Source: an uncultured Bacteroidota bacterium | Lineage (GTDB): Bacteria > Bacteroidota > Bacteroidia > Chitinophagales > Saprospiraceae | Assembly: GCA_937861115.1 (NCBI GenBank) | Contig: CALMBD010000113.1 | Span: forward strand, 1-51,002 | Direction of reading: 5' to 3' | Length of the DNA stretch: 51,002 nucleotides | In this document: positions 46,166-51,002 of the stretch, one piece after another | How positions within the stretch are numbered: the first letter of the stretch is position 1 | Layout of the letters: every line of letters begins with the position of its first letter | Notes under the pieces: generated by a model | The model's input: only the letters and a program-made list of their open reading frames with translations | What the model was told of the DNA's origin: nothing | The model's database searches: none | Translations under genes and position numbers: made by a program

Positions 46166-46984
46166 TCAGTTGCAGGTGTTGCCGGGATTCAGGGATTCGC
46201 GGTGTATCCGTTGTATGGTGGAGGGGTCGGTGTACAGTACCAGCCAGTCGCTTTCCCGACCGATTCGTCCGCAAAGTTGCACGCCGTCGCCAACGAATTC
46301 AAGTATGCGATCGTTGAGCATCTCACCGCCGGGGCCTGCGAGCAGGTAGTACTCGGTTTCCCCCTGTGCATTGGCTACTTTGAGTACAGGCGGTATGCCG
46401 CCGGCAATACACCGTGCTGCGCAATCGCGGTGCGGTTTTCCGAAACCGGGTTTCATCACGCCGAGCAGGCATTTGGGGTCGGTGATCTCACCCCGCAGGG
46501 TGACCGTGCCGGATCCGGGACCGGAGGAGCGGGGATCGGCTTCGGCGGCGGTATGGTTTTGTTTTTTGTTTATCGAACGCACCTCCAGGGCCGTTTTCCC
46601 GTCGTGGTAGATCAAAAAGCCGGATGCGGTGACCATCGATCCGTCCTCGACAGACATCTCCGGACCCGTAGTGAATCCGAACTTGCCGGGAGCGACCAGC
46701 AGAATTTTTTGTGTAATGGGCTTCCCTGCCGCGTCTGTGCCGTTTTCAACGGTAAGAAAGGGGAAGGGATGCCGGCTGTATCTGCCCGACAGTTCGGTTT
46801 TTTTGCCGTATTCGAAGGTGCTCCCGGCAAATCCGCTCTGGAAAAGCACGATCAGCGCTGCCACAGCCGGCACGAGCAGGCAAAGTGCGAGCAGGAACTG
46901 CCGGACCCGCCGGGCAAACCCCGGCGGCGCCTCGGCCTGCCAGCCGATGTAAAATTCAGAGTCGTCTTGCATGGTCCGGTTCAT
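46166..46984 (-). CDS. Membrane-anchored protein with conserved-looking Cys motif, unknown function
   Basis: This 272-residue protein starts at the ATG at 46984, which overlaps the stop of the Rieske fusion gene (ATGA), so the longer open frame upstream is rejected. It has one transmembrane helix (about 29-52) and a periplasmic region. Residues 160-200 read as TLRGEITDPKCLLGVMKPG followed by GKPHRDCAARCIAGGIPPV, with Cys172, Cys188, Cys192 and His185 as possible metal or haem-binding residues. I recall similar motifs in uncharacterised proteins but cannot name the family. Translational coupling to the ferric-reductase/Rieske gene suggests a redox partner. Function is inferred only. Confidence 0.7.
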   Translation of the reverse strand: MNRTMQDDSEFYIGWQAEAPPGFARRVRQFLLALCLLVPAVAALIVLFQSGFAGSTFEYGKKTELSGRYSRHPFPFLTVENGTDAAGKPITQKILLVAPGKFGFTTGPEMSVEDGSMVTASGFLIYHDGKTALEVRSINKKQNHTAAEADPRSSGPGSGTVTLRGEITDPKCLLGVMKPGFGKPHRDCAARCIAGGIPPVLKVANAQGETEYYLLAGPGGEMLNDRILEFVGDGVQLCGRIGRESDWLVLYTDPSTIQRIHRESLNPGNTCN

Positions 46985-48039
46985 GTCGTTGATAGGGTGA
47001 TCCTTGCCGGCGGACGGGCTGTCCCTTCCGGGTAGGGTGTCGGATTGACGTAAACTTTTGTGCCGGCCACCTGCACATCGTAGGTGCACACCTGTTCGTG
47101 AAACGGCGGTGGCGATTGCCCGTTTTCGGGCAAATACTGGTAGCCATGCCAGGGGCAGGTGATGCACCCGTCGATGATCTTGCCTTCGCTGAGCGGACCG
47201 TTCTGGTGTTTGCAGAGGTTGTGCACTGCCGAAAGTTTGTCGTCGTACTTGAACAATGCTATGTTTTCACCGCCGATAATCAGCATTTTAGCGCGATTTT
47301 CGGGGATATCTGCAACATCGCAGGCATACACAAAACCGTCGGGAATGGCTTTCGCAGCGGAGCGCCGGGCCCCGCCGTCTGTTCGGGCCTGTTTGACGGC
47401 CGCCGCGAGGTGCAAACCCAGGACGGCAACCAGGCCTGTGCCGGTCAAGCCGATAAGTACGGGTGATTTTTCCAGTTGGATCACGCCGAGCATGACGTGC
47501 ATGACGAGCATGGCATAGGCAAAGTATACGCCCATGTGCAGGGTTTTCCAGACGGGCGGTGTGAGGTTTTTCAGCCAGAAATCGTGGCTGGTGGCCGCCA
47601 TGAGGAAAAGAATGATCAGCGCGAAGAAACCCAGCGACTGAAACGGGAACCGGGCGAGCGAGCCGAACTGCGTGTTGGAGGTAAAGAGCGACACGAGCGG
47701 ATCGACATTGCCCAGCGCATGGAATTGTACCAGGTTGAATACGCCGTGCGTGAGGGCGATCATAAACATCGTTACGCCCAGGTGGCGGCGGTTGTACAGC
47801 AACGGCAGGAAGCGCCGGTCGAACCTGCACAACGGACCAATGCACAGGATGACGTGCAGCATCAGGAATGCCAGGGTGCCGGTAGCGCGGATGGTGAGCG
47901 TTTCGGCCGTGATCTGCGGGTGAAAAACCAGTTGCAACCCGCCGAACAGGACCAGGTAGCCGGCTACAAACGCGAGCATCAGGCGGTCGTACAGCCTTTT
48001 GTGGGGCGTCCAGTGTATCGGATCGTATATGACAGACAT
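46981..48039 (-). CDS. Fusion of ferric-reductase-like membrane domain and Rieske 2Fe-2S domain
   Basis: This 352-residue protein has six hydrophobic helices (about 20-38, 55-72, 88-108, 135-150, 167-187, 193-213) with His residues spaced as haem ligands (LHVILCIGP, THGVFN, TLHMGVYFAYAMLVMHVML), as in ferric-reductase-like / MsrQ-type domains. A C-terminal Rieske-type ferredoxin domain follows (about 232-340), with Cys276-x-His278 and Cys295-x2-His298 in NLCKHQNGPLSEGKIIDGCITCPWHGYQY. The pattern is that of Rieske oxygenase-type ferredoxins. The arrangement would connect b-haems in the membrane to a 2Fe-2S cluster on one side. It is central in the crp operon. Confidence 0.85.
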   Translation of the reverse strand: MSVIYDPIHWTPHKRLYDRLMLAFVAGYLVLFGGLQLVFHPQITAETLTIRATGTLAFLMLHVILCIGPLCRFDRRFLPLLYNRRHLGVTMFMIALTHGVFNLVQFHALGNVDPLVSLFTSNTQFGSLARFPFQSLGFFALIILFLMAATSHDFWLKNLTPPVWKTLHMGVYFAYAMLVMHVMLGVIQLEKSPVLIGLTGTGLVAVLGLHLAAAVKQARTDGGARRSAAKAIPDGFVYACDVADIPENRAKMLIIGGENIALFKYDDKLSAVHNLCKHQNGPLSEGKIIDGCITCPWHGYQYLPENGQSPPPFHEQVCTYDVQVAGTKVYVNPTPYPEGTARPPARITLSTT

Positions 48040-48080
48040 AATGCGTGTTCTGTTTTGGTTTGTTAAAGCATGAGGATGGC

Positions 48081-48524
48081 TCAGGGGTGCAGTACAACCG
48101 TCCGGAGCAGGCGCCCCTGGATGTTGTCTTCAAACCGGAGTGTCAGGGAACTGCTTCGGGCCGCTGTGCTGTCCAGGTTAAAACGGTGTATACCCCGGGA
48201 GCCCAGCAGTCCCAGCAAGGTTTTATCCTGCCGGTTGTCTGCGTTTTCGAGCAGGAGCATGGTGTTTGGGTTGGACAGGGGCCTGGCGATAAGAACTTCT
48301 ATCTGGCGCTGTGTTCCACTGCTGTCCTGCCGGAGACTGATCACGAAATCGCCGGATTGTGTCGACTGGATTTCAAGGGGAAGTTGTTCCGGTTCTGCCG
48401 GCCTGACCGGTTGCTGCCATACGGCATCGGGAATGGCCATTACAGCCGCCAGCCAGCCCACCGGAAGTAATGCAGCGAACGAAAACCAGATGTACCGGTG
48501 TGCTTTTCTCAGCAAAGGTGTCAT
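48081..48524 (-). CDS. Small membrane-anchored protein, unknown function
   Basis: This 147-residue protein has one N-terminal helix (about 12-30, WFSFAALLPVGWLAAVMAI). A soluble beta-rich domain follows (LPLEIQSTQSGDFVISLRQD, QRQIEVLIARPLSNPNTMLLLENADN, IHRFNLDSTAARSSSLTLRFEDNIQ). It resembles no family I can name. It lies 41 bp upstream of the ferric-reductase/Rieske gene, in the same operon. Confidence 0.72.
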   Translation of the reverse strand: MTPLLRKAHRYIWFSFAALLPVGWLAAVMAIPDAVWQQPVRPAEPEQLPLEIQSTQSGDFVISLRQDSSGTQRQIEVLIARPLSNPNTMLLLENADNRQDKTLLGLLGSRGIHRFNLDSTAARSSSLTLRFEDNIQGRLLRTVVLHP

Positions 48525-48565
48525 CAGCAGGGGAGTTGGGTCAGAATAATAGGTTGAGGTATTAG

Positions 48566-48597
48566 CGTCATTGAGTCGTTATTCGTCATTCGTCAGT
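48566..48597. repeat. Short heptamer repeat at the stop of the 74-residue gene
   Basis: On the minus strand, two ATGACGA-type heptamers follow one another and AACGACT and CAATGACG continue the pattern. The stop codon (48586-48588) of the small membrane protein lies inside it and its last residues TDE are repeat-encoded. Confidence 0.6.
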
Positions 48598-48810
48598 TGA
48601 ATGGGCGCGGGATGTTTGGAGCCATTTTCGGAGCAGGACGGGCCACAGCGCTGCGCTGGCGGGAAAGAGCAGGGTGCGGGTTTTCCAGGAAATACCTTTG
48701 GCTGATTCGTCGAGTTTTGCTGCGCCGCGCCAGACAAACAGCGCAGCAAAAATCACCCCTGCAAGCAGGTAGAGATAGAAGGCGTTGACGATAAATTTGA
48801 TTGTTTCCAT
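48586..48810 (-). CDS. Small membrane protein, unknown function
   Basis: This 74-residue protein has an N-terminal helix (about 7-28, VNAFYLYLLAGVIFAALFVW) and a second, weaker hydrophobic stretch (about 45-60, TRTLLFPASAALWPVLLRKW). It lies between the DUF1622 gene and the 147-residue protein gene and is part of the crp operon by position. The C-terminus ends in heptamer repeat DNA. I do not recognise it as a named family. Confidence 0.65.
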   Translation of the reverse strand: METIKFIVNAFYLYLLAGVIFAALFVWRGAAKLDESAKGISWKTRTLLFPASAALWPVLLRKWLQTSRAHSTDE

Positions 48811-48896
48811 AACCTGATCTTTTATTTGTTAGGGGTCTGGATTCGGGGTTGTCGTAAATCCAGACCTGAAGCCGGAATCCCCTAAAGTGCTTGTTG

Positions 48897-49241
48897 TCAA
48901 TTTTTTGCTTCAATTTCGCGCCCCAGGAAATAACCGATTGTGGTGCGCAGCAGACCGATGATGGCGAGGCTGATAAGTTCCTGCCATTCGGGGTGCAGCA
49001 TCGACGACAGGATATCCGACACGATGTAGAAGTCGAGCCCCAGGAGGATGTAGTTGCCCACCACCGGCCGAAGGGCTGAAATGCCTTCTAGGCTTGCCTC
49101 GTTGCTGGTTCTTACTTCGCGCCATTCATGCAAGAGAAACCCCCACATCCCTTTTGCAAAGCCCACCAACAACACCAGGGCGCTGAGCAACTCGATCCCG
49201 TTAGACAGCCTTTGCAACAGCATTGAACGATATTCTTCCAT
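48897..49241 (-). CDS. DUF1622 family membrane protein
   Basis: This 114-residue protein has about three hydrophobic segments (IELLSALVLLVGFAKGMWGFLL, VGNYILLGLDFYIVSDILSSML, LISLAIIGLLRTTIGYFLGREIEAKN), matching DUF1622. Function is not established for the family. It follows the SDR gene after 26 bp, which indicates cotranscription. Confidence 0.85.
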   Translation of the reverse strand: MEEYRSMLLQRLSNGIELLSALVLLVGFAKGMWGFLLHEWREVRTSNEASLEGISALRPVVGNYILLGLDFYIVSDILSSMLHPEWQELISLAIIGLLRTTIGYFLGREIEAKN

Positions 49242-49267
49242 GTGAAACGCTTGTTTTCAAACGGTTT

Positions 49268-49966
49268 CTAGGCGTTGTTGTACAGTTTAATCACTGTTTC
49301 GCGCATATTCTCGCCTGTGTCGCTGAGCAAAAAGGAGATGGTTTCGGCGGCAACTTCAGGGGTTACCCATTCGCCGGCGGGTGCGTTGGGCAGTGCCGCG
49401 CGGTTCTGGGGGGTGTCGAGCAGAGAGGGTATGACCACGCTGGCCCGGATATCCTTGAATTTGCCCTGGTCGTTGATGATCTCCGCGAGGCGAAACAACA
49501 GCGATTTGCTGAGGGCATAGGCAAACTGGTTCTTGCCTTCGGCGGGATTGATGGCCGGGCGTGCACCGATGAAGACAAACTGTCCGCGCCCTTTCCGCTC
49601 GAAAAACTCAAGCAACGGCTTGACGATGTTGAACGCCGTGGCGAAGTTGAGTTTGATCATCTTGTCCAGCTCGTACATCGTGGTTTCAGCGATCGTTCCG
49701 GGCTGCCACCCGCCTACGATGCACACGGCGGTGTCGACCTCGGGGTCTTGTGCGATGATGCCCTTCACATAACCTTCCGATACGGTCTCGTCGGTCAGGT
49801 TGAGAAATTGAGCGTGTATATTGGCTTCATGCGGGCTTTCGCCGAATGTTTTGGAGTTTTCACCCAGTCCGAGCGCTGCGTAGATTTTATGCCCGTCCTG
49901 CGCGAAGCGCTTGACGACAGCCTGTCCCATATTTCCGGCCGCGCCGGTAACGATGATGGATTTCAT
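49268..49966 (-). CDS. Short-chain dehydrogenase/reductase
   Basis: This 232-residue SDR has the cofactor motif TGAAGNMG, CIVGGW in place of the usual NNAG, and an active-site region FVFIGARPAINPAEGKNQFAYALSKSLLFRL with the Tyr-x-x-x-Lys element (YALSK). The substrate is unknown. It is the first gene of an apparent eight-gene operon: SDR, DUF1622, 74-residue protein, 147-residue protein, ferric-reductase/Rieske, Cys-motif protein, esterase, crp. The promoter upstream has the shared palindrome. Confidence 0.88.
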   Translation of the reverse strand: MKSIIVTGAAGNMGQAVVKRFAQDGHKIYAALGLGENSKTFGESPHEANIHAQFLNLTDETVSEGYVKGIIAQDPEVDTAVCIVGGWQPGTIAETTMYELDKMIKLNFATAFNIVKPLLEFFERKGRGQFVFIGARPAINPAEGKNQFAYALSKSLLFRLAEIINDQGKFKDIRASVVIPSLLDTPQNRAALPNAPAGEWVTPEVAAETISFLLSDTGENMRETVIKLYNNA

Positions 49967-50007
49967 GTAGAAATGGATTTATTGATGTTTTTGATCGTTT
50001 GATGATA

Positions 50008-50051
50008 CAAAGGTCGGTATTGATTGGGGCGCCAATGTTTACCTGCGTAAC
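50008..50051 (-). promoter_or_regulatory. Putative Crp/Fnr-type operator and -7 box of the SDR-to-crp operon
   Basis: On the minus strand, GTTACGCAGGTAAA (50038-50051, one base off a perfect palindrome) is followed after exactly 22 bp by GACCTTTG (50008-50015), about 42 bp before the SDR ATG. It has the same geometry as at 39563-39606 and 42971-43014. Confidence 0.7.
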
Positions 50052-50061
50052 ATTTGGGAAA

Positions 50062-50802
50062 TTAACCCTGAAGACTGCACTTGAATTCGGCTTTCGAGCA
50101 GATCCATGTGCTCCATATTTTCGCCGCGACCAGCATGCCCGACAGGGGAGCAATAAAAAATATCCACTGATGCCGGAAATTCAAGGCCGCCACTGCCGAT
50201 GCCACCGACCGGGCGGGGTTCATGGATGTGCCGGAAACCGGCGATTCGAAGGTAATATAAAGCATCAGCAGTATACCTGCAAAAATGCCGGTAAACGGAG
50301 CGGTTTTTTCGTAGTTGCTGGAATACAGGATGGTCAGAAACAAGCCAAGCGATATGAACAATTCCGCGAGGAAGGCTGCAGTAATACCGGCCATGCCGGG
50401 CTGGGTTTGCACGAAATTCACCTCCGGAGCGGCTGTGAAAGCCGGTACCGACATCCGGAGCAGCAACATGGCTGCCGTGCCTCCCGCGAACTGTGCCATG
50501 ATGTACCAGATCGCGTCGGGCCGGCTGATTTTTTTCAGGTATAAAAAGGTGAGCGTCACCGCCGGGTTCATGTGCGCCCCGGAACGGCGTCCCCAGCCCG
50601 AATATACCAGAAAAACCAGGGTGAGCCCCATGGCGCATCCCGACAGGGCGCGCCGCACCAGTGGATCGGCAACCGCATGGCGAACAGGCCAATCGGGCAA
50701 CTCCAGCAAGCCGGTAAAAAAAGTGGCCGATAACATGAACATGCCCAATGCCCAGGCCTCGATAAGGTAATTGGGCCAGTTGGATTTCAATGCGGTGATC
50801 AT
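50062..50802 (-). CDS. MIP/aquaporin-family channel
   Basis: This 246-residue protein has six helices and both NPA boxes, MNPAVTL (Asn79) and MNPARSV (Asn195). The Arg following the second box (Arg198) is the usual selectivity-filter residue. The short loop before the second NPA is FESPVSGTS. It transports water or small neutral solutes such as glycerol. The ATG is at 50802, and no -7 box is obvious upstream. It precedes the SDR operon but has a separate promoter-containing gap of 95 bp. Confidence 0.92.
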   Translation of the reverse strand: MITALKSNWPNYLIEAWALGMFMLSATFFTGLLELPDWPVRHAVADPLVRRALSGCAMGLTLVFLVYSGWGRRSGAHMNPAVTLTFLYLKKISRPDAIWYIMAQFAGGTAAMLLLRMSVPAFTAAPEVNFVQTQPGMAGITAAFLAELFISLGLFLTILYSSNYEKTAPFTGIFAGILLMLYITFESPVSGTSMNPARSVASAVAALNFRHQWIFFIAPLSGMLVAAKIWSTWICSKAEFKCSLQG

Positions 50803-50830
50803 CTTTGTGCTGCTTGTTTGGTTTTGTATG

Positions 50831-50912
50831 ACAGGATTTACGTGATTGTTTTTAGACAGGATTTACAAGGTTGAAAGGCTGGTTTTACCTGTCGATCCTG
50901 TAAATCCTGTCC
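50831..50912. repeat. CAGGATTTA repeats with an inverted copy upstream of the aquaporin gene
   Basis: ACAGGATTTA at 50831 and AGACAGGATTTACA at 50855-50868 face TGTAAATCCTGTCC at 50899-50912, giving an inverted pair. It is the same family as the array at 38309-38436. The gap 50803-50961 holds no gene. Confidence 0.75.
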
Positions 50913-50961
50913 AAAAGCCACAGGGTTGCAGAAAAATTGCTCCTGTTGACGGATTAAAAAC

Positions 50962-51002
50962 TTACTGTTCCAGTGTTTTGGTCCAGAAATCATCGCCCTG
51001 TT
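50962..51002 (-). CDS. C-terminal end of a gene cut by the window edge
   Basis: On the minus strand the last 41 bases read in one frame as QGDDFWTKTLEQ and a TAA stop at 50962-50964. The residue pattern looks like the natural end of a protein, but only 12 residues are visible, so the family cannot be judged. Confidence 0.4.
   Translation of the reverse strand, partial: QGDDFWTKTLEQ

Overview
The window looks like a chromosomal piece of an aerobic member of the Bacteroidota, most likely in the Saprospiria/Chitinophagia area. This rests on four things: the complete alternative complex III (act) operon joined to caa3/aa3-type cytochrome oxidase genes; an Oar-like TonB-dependent receptor; repeated TAnnTTTG -7 promoter boxes of the Bacteroidota type; and start codons that mostly lack Shine-Dalgarno sequences. 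GC content is a little above 50 percent by eye. No rRNA, tRNA, CRISPR array, prophage or insertion sequence was seen. A species cannot be named.

Left part (1-14070): a DUF885 lipoprotein peptidase, a MazF-type toxin-antitoxin pair, a fused isobutyryl-CoA mutase (IcmF), a MoxR-like AAA ATPase, a YihY/BrkB membrane protein with an acyl-CoA thioesterase, a lone arginine deiminase, and a large TonB-dependent receptor closed by a strong terminator.

Centre (14200-32000): a respiratory supercluster on the + strand. actABCDEF (quinol to cytochrome c) is followed directly by coxB, coxA, ctaB, two subunit III genes and subunit IV, then three assembly or accessory genes (a Sco-like protein without the copper cysteines, a DUF420 membrane protein, a small CxxC protein). 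Electrons would run from menaquinol through the multihaem ActA/ActE to CuA and then to oxygen. Subunit II carries a C-terminal OmpA-type peptidoglycan-binding domain, and ActF has a long Ala/Gly/Glu/His-rich insert.

After this come small envelope proteins, coaD, and the delta-1-pyrroline-5-carboxylate dehydrogenase gene (32000-35440).

Right part (35650-51002): mainly minus-strand genes for exported or redox-type proteins (gluconolactonase-like, GlcG/HbpS-like, YHS lipoprotein, AhpD-like, VOC, GMC oxidoreductase). An eight-gene operon follows, running from an SDR through a ferric-reductase/Rieske fusion to a Crp/Fnr regulator. Three promoters here share a palindrome, GTTAC-N4-GTAAC, placed exactly 22 bp upstream of an NACCTTTG -7 box. 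One of them drives the operon whose last gene is the Crp/Fnr regulator. I propose that this is an autoregulated local regulon, which is the most interesting inference in the window.

A second theme is several families of short-period (7 or 9 bp) intergenic repeats. They often form inverted pairs, and several lie on or right after stop codons.
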